Shown one piece after another: positions 23,035 to 34,260 of a stretch of 64,000 nt of DNA. Both the position numbers and the translations under genes were made by a program. The stretch comes from Rosellinia necatrix (Eukaryota > Ascomycota > Sordariomycetes > Xylariales > Xylariaceae), in contig JAGYVD010000001.1 of NCBI GenBank assembly GCA_021209875.1, forward strand, positions 5,208,001-5,272,000, given 5' to 3'. Positions within the stretch are counted from its first letter, which is position 1. Every line of letters starts with the position of its first letter. The notes under the pieces were generated by a model. The model searched no databases. It saw only the letters and a program-made list of their open reading frames with translations, and was not told the DNA's origin.

Positions 23035-25789
23035 CCAATGGACCCCTGCACATGTCGCCTGTTTAAAGCAGTTCAATCCCTCGGGGCGGCTGTTTCAATG
23101 CCCTCCTCCACTAGAATAGCGGTATCGAAGAGGAGCAGCCTCTTGGCAATCAGCAAATATCTACGTCTAGTTATCGTTAGAAAACCGGCCTCAGAAGGCG
23201 GCAACCTAGTATTCGGCCGCATAAGATGTTTTCGGCAACCAGGTATTGGGGTCTATCTCACTCCCGGGTTCCGCTATTGCGCTACAATGTACACTACATA
23301 CAGCCGGTAAGACTATCAGAAACCCCCACGCTTCCCTCATATGTTTATGGCGTGTGGATAGATAACTACCTAGCCGTTGGAGAAGATTGTGTCCACGGCC
23401 GTTAACCGGTCCGAAATAATATCTTATCTTGCATCCCCGAAAACCCTATTTGGTATTACCCTCGCTTGAATTCTACCACTATGAGGCATGGTGAAATTTG
23501 TATTCTAACATCTCCCGCTTTCGTTTTCTATTGGATCTGAACCTCGTTATTCCATGTTAGCTTGCATGCTAAATTGGGGCATTCGTGATCGCACAGGCGG
23601 TGTCACTGGCCCTTGCTACGACTACTTGTACAAGTTGAGCCTCAACTCTCTAGCGTAATCATGCTGCAGACGAGGAAATGAAGCCGTTCTGTACCGATGC
23701 TCCGCTCGACCGGATATCCAGTTTCAGCGAAGTGCGAGGGCGCAGATATCTACACATTATGTGCAATATGGAGGTGTGTCTCACTTTCGATACCGCGATA
23801 CCTATTAGGGATCCCGAGACCCAACCACCCGGTCCTGGGCCTGGGCCTGGGAACCGGGGAACCACCAGGACCGGTCTCTGAGGCTTTGGTCCGTGCTTGA
23901 CTACATACACTGCATACCATGTATCTCCCATCGTACGATGTTTCTAATCTTATGTGTTCGAGTTGCCGTCCCACTATATATACGACGGTATATTGGGGAG
24001 CGCTATGCAGAGCGCTATGCAGAGCGGTATTAATTTTCATATTGCCGGCCACACCGTCGGGTATCCTGGGTGCCATTGGATCTGCTACTGTAATTTGAAG
24101 TCAACAGCTCTCGGCCCCTAACTGTGCACTACCTTTCTGTATCGCCAACTTTTGTCGACATAAGCGATGTCACCCTCCAGGAAACGAAATCGATCTTTTG
24201 CCGCACTTGACAGGGAGCGGGGAACAGGCCTTTCTTTTTCTGTCGGTGGCGACATTCCTACCAGGTCGGTCAATAGGAAGACGTCGAGCTCCGTTCTTGG
24301 CCATAGCGTCTTGTTTCAGCGACCACAAAAGTGTCTCCGGGAATAAAAGCTTATCACTACATCCCTCCCCGATGGCCACGAAAGCCAGCAGGGATCCCCC
24401 TGCTTCGAGCTTGCATCAATAGAACAGGTCCGGGCCCACGTTCTATGGACATACATATGTAGTGTGCAAGTCGCTGTTTGGCGTGTGTCCCGGGAGAAAT
24501 AAGGGCCTAAGCTTAGAAATGTTCCTGTCGGTACGGCAAGGTGAAATTTTTATTTTTCCTGCGACAACTCAACTATCCAGCACAAAGGTTGGCAGCTTCT
24601 AAATCCTTGAAGGTACCTCTTGGGCGTAGGGATCGGGGCCCGGCACATCGGGATAGAGGAAGGCCGATGGCCGAGCATGTCTTCGCCGAGAACGTTTCGC
24701 GTACCTACATATATGTACGGTCAAACTCAACACAATGTTCAAGACGACAGCTTGGCGTCTGTATCCTGAATTATATTCACCTATTTTAGAATGACCGAGG
24801 TCGTGTTTTTAGATTAGAAACAAAACTGGGTTACTTTACTGCCCATCCATCGCGTAGTGTAGGGCTTGGAAGGGGAATTTTAGATGCAATGTACGGCGGA
24901 ACCCTTAGCCAGAAGCAATCATTTCCGTCCGCACCTCGCCGATTCTTGAACGGAGAAGGGCAGAGTAGACATTTAATACACTCTAAGTAATAATTTGGTT
25001 TCTTTATGGTGGGGGCGCCTGGTGGTATAGGTTAGTAACTATCCCAACTGTCTAGACTCCGATAACCATGCATGCGATGAACGGAACAGCCCCGGATCCC
25101 TAACATTAGCAAGATAGAATCATGTTTATTCTCCTCGACGTCACTGAGCTACGAGTAGTCATATATCCCCATTTGTTACAGCCATAGCTTGCATGAACGT
25201 GGTTGAAGGCATGCATTAAAGCCACTTGACCGGGGAGAAACGACTGCCGTGACAAGGATACAAGGATCTGAGTGTTTAAGATGTGTAGGCTTTAAGTTTG
25301 TCCTTGTTTAAGAAAGCAAAATTACCATCATCTATCGCGGGCAATGCTCTTGAAAGGAGATCAAGGGCTAAGTATTGCTATCAAAAGAAGAGATGCGGCT
25401 ATGCTTCGTTAACGTTATGTCAGAGTTGTATCGGTGTCTATTTATATACCTTTCTTTTTGTCGCCCCGGGTAATTTCATTTTCCCTGCGTCGGTGTCAAC
25501 TCCGGAGAGGGCTGCCTCTAATTACCTATGATGTAGAATAAGGCAACTGTTTTCCTGATGATACGATAACTCTGGCGAATTCTATTTATCTACCAAATCT
25601 TGGATTCCCTGGATCTAATGTAGATAGATGCTGAGGGATGCCTGGGTATGGGAATGCTTATCTGATAACTATAGAATCATTCGTGTAGCTTTGCAAGTGT
25701 GACTGCTACACCTTGTGAGCCTTTTAGTCTGCCTTTTGAAAATTGGCTTGAAATTGTATTTCCTAGCATGTGGGTTTGGGTTTTCCATA

Positions 25790-25832
25790 TTATTAAAAAA
25801 AAATTTTAAAAAAAAATTTAAAAAAAAAAAAG
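25790..25832. repeat. A/T homopolymer block
   Basis: Alternating short T runs and long A runs (TTAAAAAAAAATTTTAAAA and onward) make a rigid A-tract in the gene-poor region. Confidence 0.85.
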
Positions 25833-26660
25833 ATGAGAATCGAGTTGAAAGATTCGAGTCAGGATAAAAACTAAGGAATAAAAGAGAAGAATACGAAAAA
25901 CATGCTGGAGTTACATTACGTCATCTTTCCAAGGTAGGCTAAGATATGGTGTATAATTAACCCAAGCCACAAAGGCAAAATGAGCACTGTAAAAGCTGAA
26001 CGATATGAAGAAATTACAGGAGCACACAGAAATAATAAGGTTGTGGTCTGCCGAATACCTGCACCTCTGGCAACAGAACCGACCGCTTCAGATGCCCAAG
26101 GCAGACATGGACTGCCTATATTGAACTCTATTGCGCCTTGCGCCTTGGGTATGCTTGCTTGCCTTTACGTGCTTGCCGCTAGCGCTCGGCTAACTGCGGG
26201 TCTCTTATGACAGGCAGGTAGTGTAGGTAGGCATGTACAAGCAGTTACAAGCAGTTACATATGTACTTCTGTATGCAGGCAAGCCGCTGTAGAGACATAG
26301 CCATGCATTGACTCAGCGTGCAACGAGTTGTTGCAGACCCTATCCAGAGGTCAATCGCTTGTCATGTAAACAAGCACAAACCTACGACTGAGTCACTCGG
26401 CCACCTAATGTGACGACGGCAGGGTGCACAACTATGCAGGAAGGGAGAGAATAAGAAGACTCTTATACGCACGCCATCTACCGATTCGTCTTCGCAAGAA
26501 CCACGTCCATTGCGCCAAGAGGATAAATAATAACACAAACCAAAAAAGCAATTGCGGCTCGGCTCATTTCTACAAATTGACTCCCCCCGCCGTGGAACAA
26601 GTGGTCGGCTGCCTACCTCGGAAAGTATCCCGGGCGTATTCGAAGAAGGCGTGCCCACAG

Positions 26661-26684
26661 GTGTGTGTGTGTGTGTGTGTGTAT
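26661..26684. repeat. (GT)n microsatellite upstream of nucleotidyltransferase-like gene
   Basis: About eleven GT units end about 60 bp before the ATG at 26745. In-frame translation through it gives a VCVCVC string, so it is read as non-coding leader, supporting the downstream start. Confidence 0.85.
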
Positions 26685-26744
26685 GTATATCTGTGTGCCA
26701 TTGGGAACAGACGACTGACGTGTGCCGGAACCAGCAACGGCAAG

Positions 26745-27732
26745 ATGGGCGGCCTAGCCTTCGCCTCGGGTCCCAATCCCGTGTTCACGCCGCGGATGAA
26801 ACCCAACGTCTACCGTGCCGTCCGCGACCGGTGCCAAGAAGCCCTGCGCCGGCTCTTTGTGGTTGTCGCGACGCCCATCGAGGGCCCTGCAAAGACCAGC
26901 TTTGGAGACAGTAAGTCCGATTGTCTCATGTTGATGTTAATTCTTTCCCCCAATGGTTGAGGCCGCCGATACCCTCAGATACCCTCAGAGCAAGGATGTT
27001 TGGGAAGTTTCTTTTACAACTCCTCACATCTTTAATACCTTGTTAACTCCATCGAAATCTCATGGCATCTACTGCTTCCGCTGAGAAAGGGGGACGTAAC
27101 TGACTCTGGATGTCAAAGTTGATCTATTTGTCGCATGGAGGCGGGAAGAGACCTTCCCACATTCGGCAGCCCGCATCGGCGCAAAACTCCCACCCCCGAA
27201 AGAGGCTATCATCCAGGCCCTGGGTGCCATCCGGTCCAAGAGCGAGCACGCGCACATCGCAACACTGGCGATCCCATGGCCCACGGACATCCCGTACGAC
27301 GGCGCGGAGCCCGCGACCACCGGGCGCGTACCCAAGACGCCGGAGGCCGACGATGAGAGCGCAAGGCCGTTGCCGTCGCCGTCGCCGTGCATCCAGGTCG
27401 ACGTCCACGTGTGCCCGACGCTAGAGCTGCTGCAGTGGATGCTGTTCAAGCATGCGCACGGCGACCTGTGGAACGTCCTCGGCTCGACGATCCGGCCCCT
27501 CGGGCTCACCATCGACGAGGAGGCGCTGTACGTCCGCGTCCCCGAGATCGAGGCCAGCAACAAGAAGCTGGCCAAGGTCCGCCTCTCGGCCGAGCCCGCC
27601 GAGATCCTCTCCTTCCTGGGTCTCGCGTCCGACGCCGGCCAGTGGGAGGTGCCCTTCGCCCGCGACGAGGACGTGTTCGAGTACGCCGCCACCTGCCGGC
27701 TGTTCTGGGTGCGGCCCACCCACGACGACGAT

Positions 27733-27769
<37 letters not shown>

Positions 27770-28479
27770 GCAACAACAACAACGGCGGCGGCGGAGAGGA
27801 AGGGACGGAGGAGGGACCGGCGGCTGACAGGCGCAAGCTCAAGTCCAACGACCGCCGCCGCATGGAGTACCGCCCGCTCTTCCGTAAGTGGATCGACGAG
27901 TTCCTGCCGGCGTGCCGCGCCGCGGGCCGCTGCGGCGCATCCGCCACGATGCCCACGCGCGACGCCGTCCGCGCGCAGGCCTTCGCGCGCTTCCCGGGCG
28001 CCGCCCCGGCCTACGCCGCCCGGCTCGCCGCCTGGCGCGCCGCCACCCAGCGCCAGGCGCTCTGGAGGGACGTCATCAAGCCCGCCGTCCCCGCCGCCGA
28101 CCCGGACGGCGGCCTCGAGGCCCAGCAGCGCCGCGGCTGCTGCTGCGCCGCGCTCAAGAAGATCATCCTCGCCGGCGACGACGGCTTCGGCGGCATCGTC
28201 GCCCCGTCGCACCTCAAGCGCCCCGGCCCCGGTCCCGGTTTCGGTTCCGGAGGCGTCGGTAATGACAACGACGGCGATAACGACAACGACAATACCCTCT
28301 TCGACGAGGACGCCGTCCGCGCCTGGGTCGCGGCGAACTGGCGCCGCGTCTCGGACGCCGCCTGGGAGGCGAACCGGCTGCGGAAGGAGGCCAAGGCGCC
28401 GCCCAAGCGCACCGTCTCGGGGCAGGAGAAGCAGCCTGCCGAAGATGCTGCCGGAGAGGTCGTCGCGGGCGCTGGTTGA
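26745..28479 (+). CDS. Nucleotidyltransferase-like conserved fungal protein with poly-Asn tract
   Basis: Two exons (26745-26910, 27119-28479) encode 508 aa. The 208-nt intron has GTAAGT, an AACTGAC branch region and a CAAAG acceptor, and splits the sequence FGD|IDLFVAW. The resulting GDID (residues 54-57), preceded by a helix (VYRAVRDRCQEALRRLFV) and ATPIEGPAK, looks like the GD(x)D metal-binding motif of nucleotidyltransferase-fold proteins; this is inference. Further conserved-looking blocks are IQVDVHVCPTLELLQWMLFKHAHGDLWN, GLTIDEEALYVRVPEIE and EYAATCRLFWVRP. A low-complexity insert at about residues 258-290 contains 12 Asn, one Ser and 4 Asn from an AAC repeat, then Gly. Exon 2 is very GC-rich with G/C at third positions. 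Its 3' end converges on the TRAPPC12-like gene 470 bp away. I am confident it is a gene; substrate and activity are unknown. Confidence 0.82.
27733..27783 (+). repeat. In-frame (AAC)n trinucleotide repeat coding for poly-Asn
   Basis: Twelve AAC codons, one AGC and four more AAC codons lie in exon 2 of the nucleotidyltransferase-like gene. The repeat keeps frame, so length changes alter only the Asn tract. It sits between the conserved RLFWVRP block and the LKSNDRRRMEYRPLF block and is probably a surface loop. Confidence 0.95.
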
Positions 28480-28950
28480 GGCGTTGGGCGGGCGGACCGG
28501 CGGGCGGGCAGGCGGGCTGAGTGTTGCTTTTTTTTTCTTTTTTCTACACCCTAGATAGGTGGGAGAAGAGTTGTTGGCCATGATGAGATTTGCGGGTGGT
28601 CTTCGGGAACGGCGTACATACGGAGGGGGGTTGGGAGGAATACATGTTGGAATAGATACCCCATATACACGCCCGGCTCTGTATTTTACAGTGGCGGCCG
28701 TGATATCACATCGATAGACGGTCCTGGCCCTCCAATGTGCAGCATATTTCATAACTTAACTTTATATGCATTGCGTTCGATTGCCTCATTCTAGTTTAAA
28801 GGACTGCGACCACGTCTCGCGTCGAGGCTCCATTTCCATCTCTCGACTTGCCATGGACTAACTCTCTTTTCTAACCCCCATGCGCCGCCACCCCTTTACC
28901 CTCGACCCCATATCGGCAAAACCAAGGCAATGCAAGTCAGGTATACAGGA

Positions 28951-30912
28951 CTACAGCTTGAAGTCCGCATTGGTCTTTTCCCAGCCGCCTCCAGGGCTCG
29001 GTTCCATATCCGCCACGCGCTCCACGAGGCGCATCTTGAGGCTCTTAGCCCGGTCACTGCAGAGCTCGTACATGGTCGTGAGATTGAACAGCAGCGTATG
29101 CGAAGAGTGTCCAGCGCTGACGAGCCCTTCTAGGACGTCACGGCCCTATATCCCGTATTAATATTTGCGAGGGGTAATCCTTCCATGATATTACCTCTTA
29201 AGATAGATAATGGATGGAAGAAGATAAACACCGCGAAAGAGAAAGAGGAGGAGGGGTGGATCAGGGGCGGAGGGGGAGGAAGAAAGAAAACTATAACCAT
29301 ACCTCGGGCATCCGACCAGTATACAGCAAGCACAAAGCGAGGTTGACACCAATCATCTCGTCCCGGACCCCATTCTCGTCCATCTCCTCACGCAACTTCT
29401 CCCACTTACCCAGCGCAGCCCCGTACTCCCCGTCCGCCATGTCGGCGAGGGCGTCGACGACGCGCGTGCCGAGACCGCCGTCCCCCCCGGCACACCGCCT
29501 CGCGGCGTCTACGTCGCCGAGGTGCAACCACAGCAGCGCGCGGCTCATCGCGAGCCCGTCACGGCCCCCGCCATTACTGCCGCTGCCCTTTTTTGCCTCG
29601 GCCAGCGAGGCGAGGTGCGCCGCGGCGCCGGCGAGGTCGTCCATCTCGATGAGCGCGCCGGCGACGCGGACCCCGAGGTCCGCGAGCCTGCGCTTCCACG
29701 TCTCCGCGGCGGAGTGGTCGCGCGCCGCGGCCGCCCGGGCGGCCCCCTCGCGGGCCTCGCGCGTCAGCTCGTAGTAGCTCATGACGGCGCGGCGCGGGTC
29801 GCCGAAGCCGATCGTCTGCAGGCGGACGACGAGCGTGCGCAGAGGCCAGGGAGCGAGGTGGCGCGTCGTCGTCGTCGTTGCCGTCGTCGTCGTTCCGGCG
29901 GCCCCGGCGTCGTCCGGGTCCGGGTCCGGGTCCGCGTAAAAGGCCGAGTTCAGGTCCTCCAGCGCCTTCGCCTCCTGCGCGGCCAGCGGCACGGCGTCGA
30001 TGAGGCAGAGGCACGATAGCCGCACGTACAGCAGGTCGAAAATCCGCGCGTGGTCCGTGGGGGCGACGGGGGGCCGTGTCGTCGACGTGCCCGTGAGCTC
30101 CTGCGCGGCGGCGATGGCGGCGGCGCGGAAGTGGCCCTTGGCCAGCAGCGTCGGGATCGGCGTGTCGGCCGCCGGCTGTCGGGCCGGGTCCCGGAAGGGC
30201 GCGGGGATCGTGAGTGGGGAGATCTGGTGGTAGATCTCCGGCTTGAGCAGGAATGAGAAGTCCCGCCCTATCGTCGGGGTCTGGGTCCGGGGCGCCTCAA
30301 CCCGGATCGGAGATCGCGTCTGGGACAGGCTCGTCCGCGGGCTCGCATTCTGGCTTGTGCTGCCGCTGAGACGTTTGGCATGGGATAGTATGCTGGTGGG
30401 CGAGGCCAGAGGATTGCTGTGCGCTGTTTTAGCCCCCCCCTCGTCTCCTTCTCATGTCTAGCCGGGTGAATCGAGGGCATACTCATCACCTGCATCTAAA
30501 GGCCCTTTTGTCGATGACCTGGGCCGAGAAGCTGCAAGACGGAAAAGTTTAGTGAGTGGCATCGTGGTTGTAAGTCAATATAGAGGAGGTAGTAAGAGTT
30601 CAAGAGAGCTGTGCAGTGCAGTAGGTGGTCATCCGTCCCGGTGAAATGCAAGACGAGACATTTCACAGACGATGGGATGGGTGGCCTTGGAGACATCAAT
30701 GGAATGAGAGTATATCGGAATGCTGAGGATTGAGAAGGCACCGGATGAGCCCAACATCGACGCCTTCTCTTTTTTGTTCTCCCTAAGCCCTTCTTCAAAA
30801 ACCATTGATGCAGTCACGATCCACACAGCTTCGGACGCATGCACTTACCTTTTGCCGCGGATTTATTCCTCGTATGGCCTCTGATAGGTATTCCTCCCGG
30901 AGCTTGATCCAT
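28951..30912 (-). CDS. TRAPPC12-like TPR protein (TRAPP vesicle-tethering complex)
   Basis: The model has four exons on the minus strand (30912-30849, 30531-30483, 30416-29303, 29145-28951) and 473 aa. The introns are 317, 66 and 157 nt with GTAAGT, GTATGC and GTATGG donors. The N-terminus (MDQAPGGIPIRGHTRNKSAAK...) is basic and disordered. A conserved entry block, FSFLLKPEIYHQISPLTIPAPFRDP, precedes TPR-like helical repeats (LAKGHFRAAAIAAAQEL, IFDLLYVRLSCLCLIDAV, VAGALIEMDDLAGAAAHLASL, ALLWLHLGDVDAARRC, MIGVNLALCLLYTGRMPEGRDVLE). The C-terminus ends WEKTNADFKL. TRAPPC12 is a subunit of the TRAPP complex that tethers ER-to-Golgi and endosomal vesicles. A Thr/Ala/Asp-rich insert is at about 29860-29935. 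Exons 3 and 4 are secure; exons 1 and 2 are inferred from splice signals and phase, because the frame upstream of exon 3 holds TAG and TGA stops that the 66-nt intron removes. Confidence 0.78.
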
Positions 30913-31307
30913 ATTCAAATTATAAACGACCCCAATGAACAATCAAAGATAATGATCAACGTTTGCAGAAACAGAGTAGCTAAATACTAACTATAGGTAG
31001 AACAAGCTACTTGAGCTAGGGAGCTAGGTTGGAAGGGATGACGTCTGTTGATTGGTGCCAAGGCATTCTTCTGGCGGTAGAAGGTCGGTAAAACCCCCCC
31101 TTTCAACCTAGTTCTTGAATCCTAACCTCCATATCATTACTCTCCATCAAATAGAATATCATGCATCCCGAAATCAACCATTACGCCCAATGAAGGAGTC
31201 CATAATTGACGAGCACTTGTCTTCGCCAGTTATTCCCTCGGTGCCCCCGACCGGTGCTGCAAATGGAATACACGGCTCCTTTTTTCGTGGTGCCAAGCGC
31301 GTCTTTC
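30913..31307. other. Short intergenic region
   Basis: About 395 bp lie between the TRAPPC12-like start and the 3' end of the next minus-strand gene. No feature was found except AT-rich sequence, consistent with a promoter. Confidence 0.5.
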
Positions 31308-32582
31308 TCAACTATGGATTCCTCGATCCAGCATAGACGAGATCACAACGTACACCTTTTTCTCTCCCACCTCTGTTCTCTGGCTCAGGGATAGGCAACT
31401 GTTATCAATGACCCAAAGGCTTTTGTTAGCCGGGATACCCCCCGACGAGCCATCGTTCAGCTTCCTAGGGGGTGAGGGTTCGTGACCTCGCCCCTCTCGC
31501 TCCTCTATCTGCTCAAACCCTGTAAACATTGTATGAACTTCGACGCTCGCCGGAGCAGTCGTAAACATCCCCGTCCCATACTTTTTCTCCCAGAAATCCA
31601 GCACTCGGTCATTGGCGGCCTTATGCGTTGTGTAAGTGCCAACAATCTCAACGGCCACACCGTCATCCACCGTTTGGGTGACGTGAATTACTCCAAATAC
31701 AGGCTTTTCCATGTTGATGTGGGGGGCATTTCCGGTTCTCAGTTTCTGAACTAATTTCAATGGATAAGCCTCATCTTCGAGTTGATACCGACGCCGAAGT
31801 TGTTGTTCACTCAGAATTCGGACTCGTGAACCGTTTCTGGCAATCTCGGTGGAGCTGTGCTGGTATTCGGGTAAGAGTGTTGGCCACGGGAGAGCCTGTT
31901 GCCTTTTCTCGAGTGTCTCATAATTGTTCATGGTGAGGATATAGGACGACGGTGGCTCAGGAAGCCCATGCGACGGGGGCGTGTAATCACTGAGATGCAT
32001 GGGCACCGGTTGGGTGGCTCTTCTCGCGGAAGTGCGAGGTAGAGGCAAAGGTGGGTGATTCGTGATGAATCGCTGATCTGATGGCGAGATGGAGTAACCG
32101 CTACCATGTCGCCATGGATCCTCGTCCTCCCAGAGCCACTCCACCGGGATGTACGGTGAGCCCACTAATGAATGTCAGAGCATACCTCGCTGTATCTCCT
32201 GTGATGCACTAACTGGTAATACCTGTCTTTTCGCTTTGTATCAAAGCTGATGTAGTCCTCTGGCTTTACGGTACTGTAGCGGCAGCAAGACATGCATACC
32301 TAGCTAGATCTATTCGGCCCTTGTTATCATTGTTGGTCATAAACACGGATAGGAAAGAAGGTCGGACTCACCAGCAGACGCTCCGACGAAGTGACTGACT
32401 CGAGGTAATACAGCGGAACAGTATTGCGACAGCCAAAAACTCGATCGAGGCGTGTAGTATGCTTTTCTGATAGAGTACAAGGTGATGACCACATAGGTAG
32501 TGGGAAATGTACAAAGCAGATAGGCGTGTGAGACTTGAGAAACCCACTCTAGCAGCTTCTGGTGGTGATAATGGTCGAACAT
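31308..32582 (-). CDS. Uncharacterised protein related to its upstream neighbour (33299-33927)
   Basis: The proposed model has two exons (32582-32372 and 32164-31308) and 355 aa. A 207-nt intron with a GTGAGT donor and a CTGACATTCATTAG branch/acceptor joins GCT G|TG. Exon 1 (MFDHYHHQKLLEW...) carries a partly hydrophobic stretch (AYLLCTFPTTYVVITLY, about residues 20-36) that may be membrane-associated. The C-terminal part carries FGVIHVTQTV, GTYTTHKAANDRVLDFWEKKYG and LWVIDNSCLSLSQ...KKVYVVIS. The same order of elements (F-VIH, G-T-AN-R--KYG, W-L/IVD--LS-S, I/VYIV) is found in the gene at 33299-33927, so the two look like diverged tandem paralogs. No function is known. If exon 1 is wrong, the first in-frame ATG is at 32000 (230 aa). 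Confidence 0.62.
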
Positions 32583-33298
32583 GCGACTTGCGACCTGCGA
32601 AATTCAATACCAAGAAATCGTTTGCCGAAACAAACAGCGGTTGCTTCTTGACCTGACCTCCCTACCACTTAGTGTCTAAATTAGGTAGGTACCTTTAGAT
32701 GCTGACGCAATTTATGCCGTAGTAGGCACCTGCATTCACTACTTGTGTCACAACAGCACCTTCCTACCCCTTTTAGGTAGGTACTTCGCTGGCTAAGAAG
32801 AATGCACTCTCGAGGCGTGGCTGCCTCAGAAGATGGCATCCCCATTAGACACCTACAATGCAGTACAGATAGCACTTACGTATCTCCCTTCCTTGTGCTG
32901 AATCAATCATTCAGGCTGTTCCCCGGCAGATGGATACCTAATACCTAGGTGGCTACCTAGGTACTCAAAATAGAATTAGGTAGTTTCAAGTTCAGTGCTT
33001 TTTGTATACCTATAGGGCGAAGTACCTGCGGGCGTTTGCATACATTAGGCAAGGTAAATGGTCATAGACTTTATAGCCACAGGAGGTAAACACGGTGTAA
33101 GAATGCACCATTGAACCTCAGCTTCCCCCATCATTGTAAAAGCACAAACCCCCATACAACAGAAAATCCTCAAACTGTACCTAGGTAGGTAGTTTCTGCA
33201 CAAACCGAACCCCCAATGCCCTCTAAAAACAAGAGGTCCGTTCACACCACTCCAACCCCCCCGTCCCACAACAAAATAGCCCGCACCATGGCTTGTAT
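32583..33298. other. Intergenic region between the two related genes
   Basis: About 716 bp with TACC/GGTA tracts (about 32683-32695, 32775-32790, 32935-32965, 33178-33192). No gene is supported. It probably contains the promoter of the downstream minus-strand gene. Confidence 0.55.
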
Positions 33299-33927
33299 CT
33301 ACCACTTGACGATGTAGATCTCGCCCTTGAGGGTCCAGTCGAGCTTACTGCAGATGACGGAGAAGCTGAGCCGGCCGTCGACGAGCTTCCAGGTGTCGGG
33401 CCAGTCCTCGCGGCCGCCGGCCTTGTGGAGCCAGTCCGATTTGGGGGGGCATCCAGGAGGGCTTGCCCGTGTGCGCCAGGCCGCCGTATTTGTCGTAGAC
33501 CTCCTTCATGGCGCGCTCGTTGGCCTCGCGGGCCGTGCCGAACTTGCCGAGCGAGTGAGATTCTCTCCGCTCGTTGCCGGGAAACGGCGAGGGGGGCGTG
33601 TAGCGGACACTGTGGATCACCTCGAAGCTTGCGTTCGTGATCTCAGGGGCCGGGGCTGGGACTGGGGCTGGGGCGGAAGCGGTTCCAGCCGCGCTGGCAG
33701 TAGAGGTGACGTCTTGGTTCGCGGCGTCTCCCTGAGAGCCTGCAGCAGAGGTTGCCGTGTTCGGGGCCGCAGCTTGCTCTGCCTCGGCGTCGCCGTTCAG
33801 CTGCTTGAGTTCGTCGTGCATTTCCTGGGGGAAATACGACTCGAGGGGGGTGGCCTGCCCCAGTGGCGTAAGGATTTTCGGGCGCGTAATACGCTACTGG
33901 GGCCCCGTAGTACCAATAGTAGGACAT
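33299..33927 (-). CDS. Uncharacterised protein, reading frame broken at two C/G homopolymers
   Basis: Read on the minus strand from ATG at 33927 (MSYYWYYGAPVAYY...) to TAG at 33299-33301, the protein-like sequence continues across three frames. The frame changes once at a 5-C run (plus-strand G run 33827-33831) and again at a 7-C run (33443-33449). Each change looks like one extra C. The middle segment holds SFEVIHSVRYTPPSP, GKFGTAREANERAMKEVYDKYG and GKPSWMPP; after the second break, WKLVDGRLSFSVICSKLD and EIYIVKW follow. The first break could instead be a 73-nt intron with a weak GTAGCG donor, but no GT-AG intron can explain the second. The protein would be about 208 aa without the two extra bases. 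It is either a recent pseudogene or, more likely, a gene with two homopolymer sequencing errors. It is related to the neighbouring gene at 31308-32582. Confidence 0.7.
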
Positions 33928-34260
33928 GTTGGTGATCTGATGCTTTCGGGTTCGGAGTTGGTGGCGGGTTATTTCTCTGATGCTTAATTTTGATATAATT
34001 TCGAAGGATCACAAAGATTGCATGAACGAAATTACGAGTCAAGGTCGATGGATTTGGACGTGCTAGGTGTTTACTCTTTGCTGTTGATATAAGAGTGCCT
34101 TGCGTGATGATATCTGGTCAAAACGCCAATGATTGGGTACCCTGAGGAACTGTGTGCCGGATACAAGCTGGTACGAGGCCTTCAGGTCCAATCCAGAGCT
34201 CGATCTGACTGGGTCTGTCCCACGTGTGCAACCGGCACGTTGGATACAGGTCGATACTGA

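Larger units (their letters stand above)
19935..26744. other. 6.8-kb gene-poor stretch
   Basis: No supportable gene. Frames are short and interrupted, composition is moderately AT-rich, and splice-compatible runs are lacking. Contents noted: TACC/GGTA tracts (20310-20325, 20960-20980, 22940-23035), a 12-nt tandem AGCGCTATGCAG (about 23998-24028), a poly-A/T run (25790-25832), and a GT repeat (26661-26682) just upstream of the next gene. A tRNA-Asp-like A-box string (GGTGGTATAGGTTAGTA at about 25021) has no matching B box. The region may contain decayed mobile elements, but I could not assign any. Confidence 0.6.

Noticed and set aside
25015..25085. tRNA-Asp-like string (GGTGGTATAGGTTAGTA)
   Set aside because: There is no B box and no foldable cloverleaf; the resemblance is limited to the A-box region.
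26424..26744. In-frame upstream extension of the nucleotidyltransferase-like gene
   Set aside because: It would translate the GT microsatellite as Val-Cys repeats; the ATG at 26745 gives a cleaner start.
27421..28752. 443-aa open frame antisense to the nucleotidyltransferase-like gene
   Set aside because: It is a shadow of the GC-rich sense exon: it contains a poly-Val stretch from the AAC repeat and Arg/Gly/Ala-biased sequence with no family likeness.
30629..30844. 71-aa minus-strand frame upstream of the TRAPPC12-like gene
   Set aside because: It lies inside the inferred first intron (30532-30848) and shows no conserved features.
32190..32290. Possible extra exon (CRYSTVKPEDYISFDTKRKD) in the 31308-32582 gene
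   Set aside because: It looks coding-like, but no donor/acceptor pair keeps frame with the downstream exon, while skipping it gives a perfect phase match.
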